Assembly: GCA_021371935.1 (NCBI GenBank)
Contig: JAJFVF010000013.1
Location: forward strand, 124,001 to 188,000
DNA: 64,000 bases
Source: a bacterium
GTDB lineage: Bacteria > Armatimonadota > UBA5829
Reading direction: 5' to 3'
Below, one piece after another: positions 26,129-34,954 of this stretch (positions are counted from its first letter, which is position 1; every line of letters begins with the position of its first letter). Under the pieces are notes generated by a model. The model worked only from the letters and a program-made list of their open reading frames with translations, ran no database searches and had not been told where the DNA came from. A program made the position numbers and the translations under genes.

Positions 26129-27763
26129 TTGATTATTGATGTGGATGTATTGGTATTGGGCACCGGCATTGCGGGTCTGAGCTTTGCGCTGAAGGCGGCG
26201 GAGCTGGGGCATGTTGCGCTGGTGACGAAAAAGAGCGACACTGAGTCGAACACGAACTATGCCCAGGGTGGGATAGCCGCCGTAATGGACCCTAACGATA
26301 CATACGAGGCACACGTGAGGGATACTCATGTCGCAGGAGCGTTCATATGCCACGAAGATGCGGTCGATATACTCGTTCATGAGGGACCGGACAGGATCAG
26401 AGAGCTTGTGGAGTTTGGTGTGCGGTTTACTCACAGTTCAGACTCACCAGAGCCTACCCGCCTTGATCTTGGCCGTGAAGGAGGCCACTCCACCAGGCGC
26501 ATAGTTCATGCTGCGGACCTTACAGGCCGCGAAATCGAACGGGCGCTGGTCTCTCAAGTAAAGGCCAATTATGATATTCGAGTCTTCGAGCATGACCATG
26601 CGATCGATCTTATAACTGAGCGTGTTGGAGACAAGATCATCTGCCGTGGAGCGCATGTGCTCGACTCGGAAACGGGCGATGTGATGAGCATCCGGGCGAA
26701 GGAGACCATGCTTGCGACAGGCGGACTTAGCCGCATATATTTGCACACTACAAACCCTGATATTGCTACTGGTGACGGCGTCGCGATGGCATACCGCGCG
26801 GGAGCCGTGATTGCGAACCTGGAGTTTATACAATTCCACCCGACCACGCTTTATGTCGAGAACCCCGAACCGGGCGCACGCTCGTTTTTGATATCCGAGG
26901 CCGTACGGGGTGAAGGCGGGATACTGCGTCTTACAAATGGCGAGACATTCATGGAGCACTATCATGATATGGGATGTCTGGCTCCAAGAGATGTGGTTGC
27001 CCGAGCAATAGACTCGGAACTTAAAAAGAGCGGTGATGAATGCGTATATCTGGATGTCACTCATCTGGACCCTGAGATGGTAAAGCATCACTTCCCATAT
27101 ATTTATGAGAACTGCCTCAAGGCCGGTGTCGATATCACCCGTGACTGGATACCGGTTGTGCCGGCTGCGCATTACTCATGCGGCGGAGTGGTGGTAGACA
27201 CCAACGGCTGCAGCTCGATCGAAAACCTTTATGCATGCGGCGAAGTGTCGTGTACTGGCGTGCATGGCGCAAACAGGCTTGCCAGCAACTCGCTGTTGGA
27301 GGCAATCGTGTTTGCCAGAAGGGCAAGCATCGACGTCGAGCGAAAGATAGGCTCGATAGATTATGCCGACGTGAATGAATTTCCGGTAACCAGGCATGAT
27401 AAGCGTGTGGACGCGGAATTGATTGAGGGTTTAATTGCGCGGCTGCAAAAGGTGATGTGGAAATATGTCGGCATAGTCAGGACAAATGAGCGACTTGCTG
27501 CCGCATTGGCCGATGTTCACGATATCCAGCGCCAGGCTGATGATTTATATGCTGATGGCAGGCTCACTGCAAGGTTGCTGGAGGTTCGCAATATGGCCTT
27601 GACTGCCGAGCTGATTATTCTGTCTGCGCAGTGGAGAAAAGAGAGCAGGGGGCTGCATTACAACCTGGATTACCCCAACCTCGACGATGTCAACTTCAAG
27701 CGCGATACGATACTCGTCAAGAACGGGAGAAACTTGCCCGAGATGGTTCCTGTAAATGGCTGA
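26129..27763 (+). CDS. nadB: L-aspartate oxidase
   Basis: NadB oxidises L-aspartate to iminoaspartate, the first step of NAD synthesis, using FAD. The 544-residue protein shows the FAD-binding LGTGIAGLSFAL at 9-20, SNTNYAQGGIAAV near 45, HSTRRIVHAADLTGREIERAL near 117, IQFHPTTL near 235, RGEGGILR near 262, and the helical C-terminal domain of the succinate dehydrogenase flavoprotein family. The TTG start follows the hemC stop directly. nadA and nadC are not in the window; nadE lies 35 kb downstream. Its place inside a tetrapyrrole operon is unusual. Confidence 0.95.
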   Translation: MIIDVDVLVLGTGIAGLSFALKAAELGHVALVTKKSDTESNTNYAQGGIAAVMDPNDTYEAHVRDTHVAGAFICHEDAVDILVHEGPDRIRELVEFGVRFTHSSDSPEPTRLDLGREGGHSTRRIVHAADLTGREIERALVSQVKANYDIRVFEHDHAIDLITERVGDKIICRGAHVLDSETGDVMSIRAKETMLATGGLSRIYLHTTNPDIATGDGVAMAYRAGAVIANLEFIQFHPTTLYVENPEPGARSFLISEAVRGEGGILRLTNGETFMEHYHDMGCLAPRDVVARAIDSELKKSGDECVYLDVTHLDPEMVKHHFPYIYENCLKAGVDITRDWIPVVPAAHYSCGGVVVDTNGCSSIENLYACGEVSCTGVHGANRLASNSLLEAIVFARRASIDVERKIGSIDYADVNEFPVTRHDKRVDAELIEGLIARLQKVMWKYVGIVRTNERLAAALADVHDIQRQADDLYADGRLTARLLEVRNMALTAELIILSAQWRKESRGLHYNLDYPNLDDVNFKRDTILVKNGRNLPEMVPVNG

Positions 27764-29264
27764 CAAGCTCAAAAAAACAGGAAAAGTGTATCTGATCGGA
27801 GCGGGCCCGGGCGATCCGGAGTTGATTACGCTCCGGGGAATGGAACTGCTCCGGCGATGCGATGTAATAGTCACGGATAGGCTTGCAAACCCCGCACTTC
27901 TTAGCCATATCAAACATGGTGCACAGATCATATATGCAGGCAAAGAGTCGCGCGACCACACACTCAGCCAGTATGAGATAAATGCCACACTTATCGAGCA
28001 GGCGAGGCAGGGGAGAATGGTAGCCAGGCTCAAGGGAGGCGATCCATTCGTCTTCGGCAGGGGCGGAGAAGAAGCGATTGCTCTCGCCGAGGCCGGGATA
28101 GAGTTCGAGGTCGTGCCCGGCATCAGTTCATCCGTCGCCGCTGCAGCATATGCGGGGATTCCAGTCACTCACAGGTTCCTCGCGTCATCATTTGCAGTTA
28201 TCACAGGCCATGAATCCCCAGATAAGCAAGGCTCGGATATCAAGTGGGACAAGATATCGACCGGAGTAGACACCCTCGTTTTTCTTATGGGGATAGAGAA
28301 CCTGCCGCATATTGTCGAAAGTCTCATAGCCAATGGCCGCGACCCAAAGACTCCCGTTGCAGTAATCCAATGGGGGACATGTCCGTCTCAAAGGACTGTC
28401 ACCGGCACGCTCGACGATATCGTTCAAAAGTGTGAGAGCGAGCAGATAAGCCCTCCTGCCGTGACGGTCGTGGGGGAGGTTGTAAAACTGCGCGATACAA
28501 TCTCATGGTTTGAAAAGAAACCTCTTTTCGGCAAGCGCATTCTCGTGACCAGGGCGAAGCATCAGGCTGGTGAGCTAACTGAAAAACTGCATGAACTGGG
28601 CGCGGATGTGGTCGAAATCCCGGTCATCAAGATTATTCGTCCGCCCGATTATGACATTATAGACGCTGCACTTGAAAGAACATTTGACTGGATAATATTC
28701 ACGAGTGTAAACGGCGTATGCCGGTTCATGATGCGTCTTAACGAACTGAAAAAGGACATACGGATTCTCGGCAGCGCAAAACTGGCAGCGATAGGTTCCG
28801 AAACTGCTGACACTCTCAGGATGTTTCAACTCATGGCCGACTATGTGCCCTCGGAGTATGTGGCCGAGGAATTCATAAAGCAGTTTCTCGAAGATGTGAA
28901 AGGCAAGTCTATTCTCATCCCCAGAGCCTTGAAAGCGCGTGACACAATTCCAGATGGTTTGAGAGCCATGGGGGCTGAAGTTATTGTTGCGCCGGTATAT
29001 GAGACTGTCACAAATCACGATTGCGCGGAAGACCTGCGTGCACAACTATTATCCAAAAACTTAGACATAATTACATTCACCAGTTCTTCGACTGTAGAGA
29101 GTTTTATAGAGCTTGCGGGTGATCTTGAACTGTCCAAAGACATCAAAATCGCATGCATCGGTCCGATAACCGCCAAAACTGCCAGAGCGCATGGTCTGGA
29201 ACCCGATATTATCGCTGAGGACTATACTATCGAAGGACTGGTGCAAGCCCTGATTGCGAAATAG
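27756..29264 (+). CDS. Uroporphyrinogen-III C-methyltransferase/synthase fusion (CobA-HemD)
   Basis: A 502-residue bifunctional enzyme. Residues about 10-250 are SUMT, which methylates uroporphyrinogen III to precorrin-2: YLIGAGPGDPELIT, VYDRL-equivalent VTDRLANP, ARLKGGDPFVFGRGGEE and VPGISSSVAAAAYAGIPVTHR. Residues about 258-502 are uroporphyrinogen-III synthase (LVTRAKHQAGEL, DWIIFTSVNGV, ITFTSSSTVESF, IGPITAKTAR), closing hydroxymethylbilane to uroporphyrinogen III. The fusion directs flux to siroheme or corrinoids. The ATG overlaps the nadB end by 8 bases. Confidence 0.95.
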   Translation: MADKLKKTGKVYLIGAGPGDPELITLRGMELLRRCDVIVTDRLANPALLSHIKHGAQIIYAGKESRDHTLSQYEINATLIEQARQGRMVARLKGGDPFVFGRGGEEAIALAEAGIEFEVVPGISSSVAAAAYAGIPVTHRFLASSFAVITGHESPDKQGSDIKWDKISTGVDTLVFLMGIENLPHIVESLIANGRDPKTPVAVIQWGTCPSQRTVTGTLDDIVQKCESEQISPPAVTVVGEVVKLRDTISWFEKKPLFGKRILVTRAKHQAGELTEKLHELGADVVEIPVIKIIRPPDYDIIDAALERTFDWIIFTSVNGVCRFMMRLNELKKDIRILGSAKLAAIGSETADTLRMFQLMADYVPSEYVAEEFIKQFLEDVKGKSILIPRALKARDTIPDGLRAMGAEVIVAPVYETVTNHDCAEDLRAQLLSKNLDIITFTSSSTVESFIELAGDLELSKDIKIACIGPITAKTARAHGLEPDIIAEDYTIEGLVQALIAK

Positions 29265-29270
29265 AGGGAT

Positions 29271-29296
29271 GGTTGGGGGCAAGAATACCCCCAACC
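29271..29296. terminator. Hairpin between convergent genes
   Basis: GGTTGGGGG pairs with CCCCCAACC (8-nt loop) in the 34-base gap between the convergent cobA-hemD fusion and amidohydrolase genes. It lacks a T-run but its position fits a bidirectional terminator. Confidence 0.6.
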
Positions 29297-29298
29297 AA

Positions 29299-30123
29299 CT
29301 ATTTGTCTAATCCAAGCAGCCTCTCGGCGTTCTTCCACAATATAAGCTCCATCTCATTATCGGTCAGACCAAGTTCCATTAGGTGGCCGAATATGACAGA
29401 CGGCCTGTCAAGAGGCGAATCGGTGCCGAAGAGAATATGTTCAGCTCCGTGGTTTCTTATAATCCTGAGAGCCTGCTCATTCGATATGCCATGGCCAAAG
29501 CATGCCGATACGTCAAAATAAACGTTTTTGCCGATAAGATATTCTTCAGCCATGTCCCACATCTGAAATCCACCCAGATGGGCTGCATTGACAGTCAATT
29601 TCGGGAAGAGTTGGAGAATGTGGAGTATTCTGTCCGGCATTGCTCTCTGCACTTCAAAGTAGGTTGCCTCATCGCCCGCATGAAGCGTCACGATCAGCCG
29701 TCCCTGCGCGGCCTCATAAATAGGAAGCATCTTGGGGTCATCTACGTATGTGTCCTGCCAGTTCGAGTGGATCTTAATCCCCGGCAGACCCGCTGATATG
29801 ATTTTTTCGACCTGATCGTCCAGATCATCGCAGTCCGGGTGGATGCCGCCGAATGAAATTATGTGTTTGTCGGTGTGAGATATTGCCCAATCGTTTATGC
29901 TCTCGACTTGACTTGCCTTTGTGGCTATCGGAGCAATGACTGCAAGCCTCACTCCATCATTATCCATCATATTAATCAAACCCGAGGTCGTTCCATCATA
30001 TGCCGGGATAAGATTATTGGCAGTGTAGACATTGTCTATGGCGCGTTGGGCGACGTTGTCGGGGTATACGTGCACGTGGAAGTCGATAACTTTGCCGAAA
30101 TATTGTGGTTGATTGCATTGCAT
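29299..30123 (-). CDS. Amidohydrolase family 2 protein
   Basis: The 274-residue protein is a TIM-barrel metal hydrolase/decarboxylase of the amidohydrolase-2 (ACMSD-like) family: VIDFHVHVYP (metal His pair, about 13-22), PGIKIHSNWQ near 127, VTLHAGDE near 152, VNAAHLGG near 185 and ILFGTDSPLDRPS near 238 (metal Asp). The substrate cannot be told from sequence. Start ATG at 30123. It is convergent with the tetrapyrrole operon and not clearly in an operon. Confidence 0.88.
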   Translation of the reverse strand: MQCNQPQYFGKVIDFHVHVYPDNVAQRAIDNVYTANNLIPAYDGTTSGLINMMDNDGVRLAVIAPIATKASQVESINDWAISHTDKHIISFGGIHPDCDDLDDQVEKIISAGLPGIKIHSNWQDTYVDDPKMLPIYEAAQGRLIVTLHAGDEATYFEVQRAMPDRILHILQLFPKLTVNAAHLGGFQMWDMAEEYLIGKNVYFDVSACFGHGISNEQALRIIRNHGAEHILFGTDSPLDRPSVIFGHLMELGLTDNEMELILWKNAERLLGLDK

Positions 30124-30221
30124 ATATCTATTTTATCATACCAGGGGAGGATATTTCGTGACCGATATATAACTTCTTATCGACACGGAAGTATTCTCAA
30201 AATGCTTTGCTGGAGGATGTT

Positions 30222-30446
30222 TTGATTGACATTTCAGATGTCGCGGCGCGTCTTGATGCCGACGAAAAGTTCAAGCTGACCTATCGTTTTCCCGTCCGTG
30301 CAAAGGATGGCCAGGTCGAATATGAGACCAGGCAGGGCAGGCTACTTGATGTGGCTGAAGAGGCAATGTTGTTATACGTCTCGCACAATGGTGATGTCAT
30401 CTGGGTGAAGTTGGAAGAGGTGATCGATCTGGTCTCCGAAAAATGA
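30222..30446 (+). CDS. Small protein of unknown function
   Basis: A 74-residue acidic protein with alternating beta-strand-like segments (KFKLTYRFPV, EYETRQGRLLDV, MLLYVSHNGDVIWVKLEEVIDL) and no membrane helix. It is not recognised. The TTG at 30222 is preferred because GGAGG lies 5 bases upstream; an earlier in-frame TTG at 30207 overlaps that site. It stands alone, convergent with the permease gene. Confidence 0.55.
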   Translation: MIDISDVAARLDADEKFKLTYRFPVRAKDGQVEYETRQGRLLDVAEEAMLLYVSHNGDVIWVKLEEVIDLVSEK

Positions 30447-30452
30447 GTTAAT

Positions 30453-31535
30453 CTACTCTTGCGTGTTTTCCTCATTTTCTGTATTGATCTCGGATGATTC
30501 ACGGCATATTCCTCTGTATTCACATAAGTACAGTTCATCGTAAAGAATGCCTGCCATAACGGCTGTTGGCGTCGCAATAAAAATGCCGATAAGGCCGAAA
30601 AGTGCTCCCATCACAAGTACCCAGAATATTACCGTGACAGGATGCAACTGGACCTGTCGTGACATTACCAGCGGGATGAGCACATGGTTTTCAAACTGCT
30701 GGATTAAGATAAATGAGCCTATGACCCACAACACCAGCACTGGATTTATTACAAGAGCGACGAGTATGGGCGGGACTGCGCTCAGAATGGGTCCGATCAC
30801 AGGCACAATCTCCAGAATGCCCGCAATTACGGCAAAAAGAAGTGCCTGTTTGAACCCAAGCACAGTCAGCGCGAACCATGTAAGTGCGAATATGACGAAC
30901 ATGGCGAACAGCGTTCCTCGTGCCCATGCTCTGATCTGTATGGCAAGGAGTCTGCATGCCGCAGTCGCTCTTGTTTTCCCTTCATCGTCCAGTATGCTCA
31001 GAAACCCGTCTACAAGAGGTTTGGGGTTGATGAGTGAATAAATCGTCGTCACCAGTATCACGACTGCAGCCGCAATGGCGAGTATTCCGCTGCCTGTAGC
31101 CCGGCTTATTCCGCCTATAAAGGGTTTTATGAACTGAAGTAGAGTGCCGACATTGAGCTTTGGAGCAAGCTTTGCAAACGTTGGAAAGTGTTCTGAGTAG
31201 TATGCGAACCACCTCCTGATCTTTTCCAGAAGGTCTGGAAAGTCAGCGGCTAATTCTGATAACTGCCTTCCGGCAACAGGCGCGATCAGGTATGTCAGAC
31301 CAGCTATTGTTCCCAGGAGCGTCAATATCACAATGGCTGTGCCTGCCGAGCGCGGGATCTTATGTTTTTCTAGCCAGGTCACGAAGGGATCGAGCGAGAC
31401 AACCAGCAGTGCGGTGATGCTCAATACGAGCAGCACATCCACAATATCGTTGATGAACACAACGACAAGGTATATAAACGCAGCGAATAGTATCGCATTG
31501 CGCAGGTCTTTGAAAGTAAGCCCTTGTGCACCCAT
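30453..31535 (-). CDS. AI-2E family transporter (PerM/YdiK-like)
   Basis: The 360-residue inner-membrane protein has about seven to eight hydrophobic helices and the family features: TALLVVSLDPFVTWLEKHKIPRSAGTAIVIL near 38-68, a soluble helical segment around 90-125, and the conserved C-terminal block HPVTVIFWVLVMGALFGLIGIFIATP near 295-322. The family includes TqsA (autoinducer-2 export) and Na+/H+ exchangers; which solute is moved here is unknown. A charged acidic tail ends the protein (SSEINTENEENTQE). Confidence 0.9.
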   Translation of the reverse strand: MGAQGLTFKDLRNAILFAAFIYLVVVFINDIVDVLLVLSITALLVVSLDPFVTWLEKHKIPRSAGTAIVILTLLGTIAGLTYLIAPVAGRQLSELAADFPDLLEKIRRWFAYYSEHFPTFAKLAPKLNVGTLLQFIKPFIGGISRATGSGILAIAAAVVILVTTIYSLINPKPLVDGFLSILDDEGKTRATAACRLLAIQIRAWARGTLFAMFVIFALTWFALTVLGFKQALLFAVIAGILEIVPVIGPILSAVPPILVALVINPVLVLWVIGSFILIQQFENHVLIPLVMSRQVQLHPVTVIFWVLVMGALFGLIGIFIATPTAVMAGILYDELYLCEYRGICRESSEINTENEENTQE

Positions 31536-31704
31536 TACAGACCACCATTTTTCATATTAGGTTCATTAAAAGTGAACCTTTTGAACCCGCTAATCGTCTA
31601 AATAAGTGAGAAAGCTCATGCATTACGATCCCCGGCCGCATGGCCGCCCGCACCAGGGATGATCGGACGACAGAGTGCAATGGCCGGCAAGGAGGTGCGG
31701 AACT

Positions 31705-32700
31705 ATGAAAGCCCGCTGGTTCTTGCCTTTCCTCGTTGCTCTTGTAATTACTGCGCCGCCCCTGTCGCATTCAGACACGACAAGCGTGAACTTGCAACAG
31801 ATGCGCATATACGGCGCATGTACGTATGTCATCACAGCCAACCTCAACGACCCGGATATACAGGTCAAGATAGGTCTTCCAGCCAAAGGGATTCCCACCA
31901 GTGAGTCGTTTTTAAGCATGGTGAAGCGGCATTCTCCCGAGGCAGCAGTGACCGGCACATATTTCGACACCCGCACACTCTATCCGGTCGGCTCCATCGT
32001 AATCGAGGGTCAGCCCGCGCATGAGAGCGCAATCGGGACTGCTGTATGCTTTACAAAAATCAATGAAAAGGGATATACGGTCACATTCAACGCCACTCGT
32101 AAAGGTGAAAAGTTCAACTGGTCGGGCGTCGGGACTGGCCTGCGCACAGGTCCACTGCTTCTGGCGAACGGCGCATATGCGCTCAATCCGGCTCGCGAGG
32201 GGTTCAGACATCCGGGATTGTTCGGCTGTCGCACCAGAATGGCGATGGGCATAACCGGATACAATAAGCTGCTGCTGGTATCGGTCAGCACGCCAATCAC
32301 ATTCGGACGCCTGGCAAGTGTGATGAAATCCCTGGGCGCAACGGATGCTGTGAGTCTGGACGGAGGAACGTCCTCGGCGATGTATTATCGTGGAAAAATG
32401 ATCCGATATCCCGGCAGGCTGCTCACGAATATAATCGAGGTTCACAATCATCCGCGTGTGGTTTCCCAATGGGAGATGGTTGAAAATGAGGTTCGCACTA
32501 TGCAAGGTCGTATAAATTCCTGGGAGCCATATGAGCAGCGGAGGCAGGGACTCACATTTGATGAACACCTGCCGTCCGCCATCAAACCGCTATTCGCGCT
32601 ATATGACATCAACGAGGTTGCGCTGGCCCCTGACCTAACCCTTGCCAAGGGTAGAGGCGCCCTCATTCCAGTCAACCGGACACATCTCGCCCGTCTGTAG
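31705..32700 (+). CDS. Exported phosphodiester glycosidase family protein (NAGPA/DUF2233)
   Basis: The 331-residue protein has a signal peptide (MKARWFLPFLVALVITAPPLSHS) and a NAGPA-type phosphodiester glycosidase domain: VTGTYFDTRTLYPVGSIVIEG near 75-95, a GPLLLANG stretch, CRTRMAMGI and the signature SLDGGTSSAMYYRGK near 215. Relatives hydrolyse sugar-1-phosphodiesters in cell-wall polymers or glycoproteins; the site of action would be outside the inner membrane. AAGGAGG before ATG 31705 decides the start. Its last 66 bases overlap, antisense, the end of the peroxiredoxin gene. Confidence 0.88.
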   Translation: MKARWFLPFLVALVITAPPLSHSDTTSVNLQQMRIYGACTYVITANLNDPDIQVKIGLPAKGIPTSESFLSMVKRHSPEAAVTGTYFDTRTLYPVGSIVIEGQPAHESAIGTAVCFTKINEKGYTVTFNATRKGEKFNWSGVGTGLRTGPLLLANGAYALNPAREGFRHPGLFGCRTRMAMGITGYNKLLLVSVSTPITFGRLASVMKSLGATDAVSLDGGTSSAMYYRGKMIRYPGRLLTNIIEVHNHPRVVSQWEMVENEVRTMQGRINSWEPYEQRRQGLTFDEHLPSAIKPLFALYDINEVALAPDLTLAKGRGALIPVNRTHLARL

Positions 32701-33153
32701 AGCTTTGATTACCCTGATGACCTCATCGACATTGCGACCGATGTTGAGATCGTGAACCACCTGATATCGCAAAACGCCCTCTGGATCAATTATAAACAGC
32801 CCTCTCAGGGCGATCCCCTGGTCCTCGATCAGCACCCCATATTCTCGGCTGACCTCTTTTGTTATGTCAGAGAGCATCGGGTAGTGGATAGGCCCAATCT
32901 GCTGAGTCCATGCCAGGTGTGTATATGTGCTGTCTATACTCGCACCGAGAATTTCTGCGCCGAGTGATTTGAATTCATCCAGCCGCTTGCTGAATGCAGT
33001 TACCTCGGTCGGGCACACAAATGTAAAGTCCAATGGCCAAAAGAAGAGCACTACCCATTTGCCTTCATACGTGCTCAGTTTGACTTTCTCGAACTTTTCG
33101 TCGATCACTGCGTCGAGTTCAAAATCCGGCGCCTGCTGCCCCACTTGTATCAT
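32635..33153 (-). CDS. 2-Cys peroxiredoxin (AhpC/Prx1 type)
   Basis: The 172-residue protein reduces hydrogen peroxide and organic peroxides. Seen: the peroxidatic Cys in DFTFVCPTE near 47, IDSTYTHLAW near 75, RGLFIIDPEG near 118 and the resolving Cys in GEMCPVDW near 159. It follows phoU with 50 bases between and may be read from the same transcript. The start ATG at 33153 has a GGAGG site nearby (AGGTAAATCGAG). Confidence 0.95.
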   Translation of the reverse strand: MIQVGQQAPDFELDAVIDEKFEKVKLSTYEGKWVVLFFWPLDFTFVCPTEVTAFSKRLDEFKSLGAEILGASIDSTYTHLAWTQQIGPIHYPMLSDITKEVSREYGVLIEDQGIALRGLFIIDPEGVLRYQVVHDLNIGRNVDEVIRVIKALQTGEMCPVDWNEGASTLGKG

Positions 33154-33203
33154 CTCGATTTACCTCCAGATGTAAACTAAGGCATACATACCCGGAGGCA
33201 AGC

Positions 33204-33884
33204 TCATCTAATCCCCATGTCATTAAATACTTCAGGCTGATGACGCACAATTTCACCCTCGCTCATATATATGACGTCCTCAGCTATATTTGTAGCCTGG
33301 TCGGCTATTCTTTCGAGATGGCGCGATGTAGATAACAGATGGAACGCCTCAGAAACTCTGTCCGGGTTTTCGCGAATGTAATCTTCCAGAAGCTTATACA
33401 TATGCCTGTTCATAGCGTCAACCTCATCATCCGATGCTCGGACCTGCCTGGCAAGGTTTGTGTCCAGATTTACGAGAGCGTCGAGGCTGCGCTTGAGCAT
33501 AAGCTGGGTGAGTTCGGCCATGCCGCGGAAGTCCAGGGGAAGATCTATCGGAGTATGTGATGACAGATATGCCGCCCGTTCCGCAATATTGACACCGAGG
33601 TCTCCGATTCTTTCAAGGTCGTTATTGATTTTGAGGATGGCAACCACATATCTCAAGTCGATTGCCACAGGTTGGTGCAGGGCAAGAATTTTGAGACACT
33701 CCTCTTCAATCTCGACTTCGAGCTGATCCATTTCCTCATCGCTCTTTATTACCTCATCGGCCAGATCAGGGTTGCGAGTGACGAGCGATTCGACGGCCTT
33801 GCTCAGAGAGTCCTCGACCTCCGCGCCCATAAATAGTATTTTCTTCTTTAGTTTATCTATCTCACGCTGCAAATGTGTGCTCAT
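33204..33884 (-). CDS. phoU: Phosphate uptake regulator PhoU
   Basis: PhoU lets the PstSCAB transporter silence PhoR when phosphate is plentiful. The 226-residue protein is two three-helix bundles with the metal-site motifs EEMDQLEVEIEEECLKIL near 55-72, DLERIGDLGVNIAERA near 97, and in the second repeat HLERIADQATNIAEDVIYM near 190. Start at 33884 is set by AAAGGAGC; an upstream in-frame ATG at 33986 lacks a site and adds an unrelated stretch. It is separated from pstB by a 314-base gap holding repeats. Confidence 0.95.
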   Translation of the reverse strand: MSTHLQREIDKLKKKILFMGAEVEDSLSKAVESLVTRNPDLADEVIKSDEEMDQLEVEIEEECLKILALHQPVAIDLRYVVAILKINNDLERIGDLGVNIAERAAYLSSHTPIDLPLDFRGMAELTQLMLKRSLDALVNLDTNLARQVRASDDEVDAMNRHMYKLLEDYIRENPDRVSEAFHLLSTSRHLERIADQATNIAEDVIYMSEGEIVRHQPEVFNDMGIR

Positions 33885-34000
33885 TGTGTGCTCCTTTATG
33901 TAAGCTGAACGTGGAGAGTGGAAAGTCCAGATTCCAAAACACGACACCCCACAAATCGAGCTAATAATTACTTGCCCAGCCTGCATTATTTATTGACAAG

Positions 34001-34038
34001 CTAACCTAACATATACAGTCTAACCTAGCATATACAGT
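34001..34038. repeat. Two tandem 19-bp repeats upstream of phoU
   Basis: CTAACCTAACATATACAGT and CTAACCTAGCATATACAGT lie head to tail (one mismatch). Each holds CTAACCTA, which is also the half-site of the DtxR-type operator at 25054, but in direct, not inverted, order. Could be a regulator site for phoU. Confidence 0.55.
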
Positions 34039-34155
34039 CATCCCGAGCGTAGCCGAGGGATCTGCTTTGAACCGGTCCTATCGCATTAGCCCCAGCCTTA
34101 GCCATAACCGGATACATGTGCGCAAAGCAGATTCCTCACATTCGTTCGGAATGAC
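34037..34155. repeat. MITE-like inverted-repeat element between pstB and phoU
   Basis: Ends GTCATCCCGAGCG ... GGATCTGCTTTG and, inverted, GTCATTCCGAACG ... GGAATCTGCTTTG form an imperfect ~32-bp terminal inverted repeat around about 55 bases. Sequences starting TCATTCCGAGCG are common dispersed repeats in many genomes. No coding capacity. It fills most of the gap inside the pst-phoU cluster. Confidence 0.65.
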
Positions 34156-34198
34156 ATAATTTGAAATGTCGTTTTTCGGGCATTCCTGCCCGCATATC

Positions 34199-34954
34199 TT
34201 ATCCGAACCTGCCTGTGATGTAGTCCTCAGTCTGCTGTTTCTGAGGCCGTGTGAACATCTCTTTAGTTTCCCCGAACTCCACAATCTCACCCTCAAAGAA
34301 AAATGCCGTGTAGTCCGAAATCCTTGCAGCCTGCTGCATATTATGCGTCACTATGACTATCGTATACTGCTCCTTGAGTTCAGCAATCAGTTCTTCTATC
34401 TTGGCGGTCCCGACAGGGTCTATTGCAGACGCCGGTTCGTCCATCAACAGCACTTCCGGCTCGACTGCAACTGCCCTGGCTATACACAGCCTCTGCTGCT
34501 GGCCGCCCGATAGATGAGTGCCGGGTTCATGCAGTTTGTCCTCTACTTCGTCCCACAGTGCAGCTTTGCGCAGCGCCTGTTCGACACGTCCGTCCAGCTC
34601 ATTCTTACTGGTTTTGCCCTGCAGCCTCAGGCCATATGCGACATTGTTGTATATCGACATCGGGAATGGGCTTGGTCTCTGAAATATCATTCCCACGCGC
34701 ATTCTTAGGTCGATCAGGTCGACATCTGCATCGAGCAGATTCTTGTTGTCGAGTATGATCTCGCCCGTCGCCGACTGGCCTTTATACAGCTCATATATTC
34801 GGTTATAGCACCTGATATGGGTCGATTTGCCGCAGCCGGACGGCCCGATAATAGCCGTCACCCGGTTTTCGGCTATATCCAGGTTATTGTCCCTGAGTGC
34901 CTGATGCGTGCCGTAATAGAAGTTGAGATTGCGCACTGATATCTTGACGTTCAT
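34199..34954 (-). CDS. pstB: Phosphate ABC transporter ATP-binding protein
   Basis: PstB powers high-affinity phosphate import. The 251-residue ATPase has Walker [10 protein letters not shown] at 37-45, Q-loop [23 protein letters not shown], signature [15 protein letters not shown], Walker [13 protein letters not shown] and the [13 protein letters not shown] switch His. ATG 34954 overlaps the pstA stop by four bases and begins the conserved strand; an in-frame extension upstream is inside pstA. Fourth gene of pstSCAB. Confidence 0.97.
   Translation of the reverse strand: MNVKISVRNLNFYYGTHQALRDNNLDIAENRVTAIIGPSGCGKSTHIRCYNRIYELYKGQSATGEIILDNKNLLDADVDLIDLRMRVGMIFQRPSPFPMSIYNNVAYGLRLQGKTSKNELDGRVEQALRKAALWDEVEDKLHEPGTHLSGGQQQRLCIARAVAVEPEVLLMDEPASAIDPVGTAKIEELIAELKEQYTIVIVTHNMQQAARISDYTAFFFEGEIVEFGETKEMFTRPQKQQTEDYITGRFG

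Noticed and set aside
34037..34155. A small gene between phoU and pstB
   Set aside because: No frame with a ribosome site; the stretch is explained by an inverted-repeat element.
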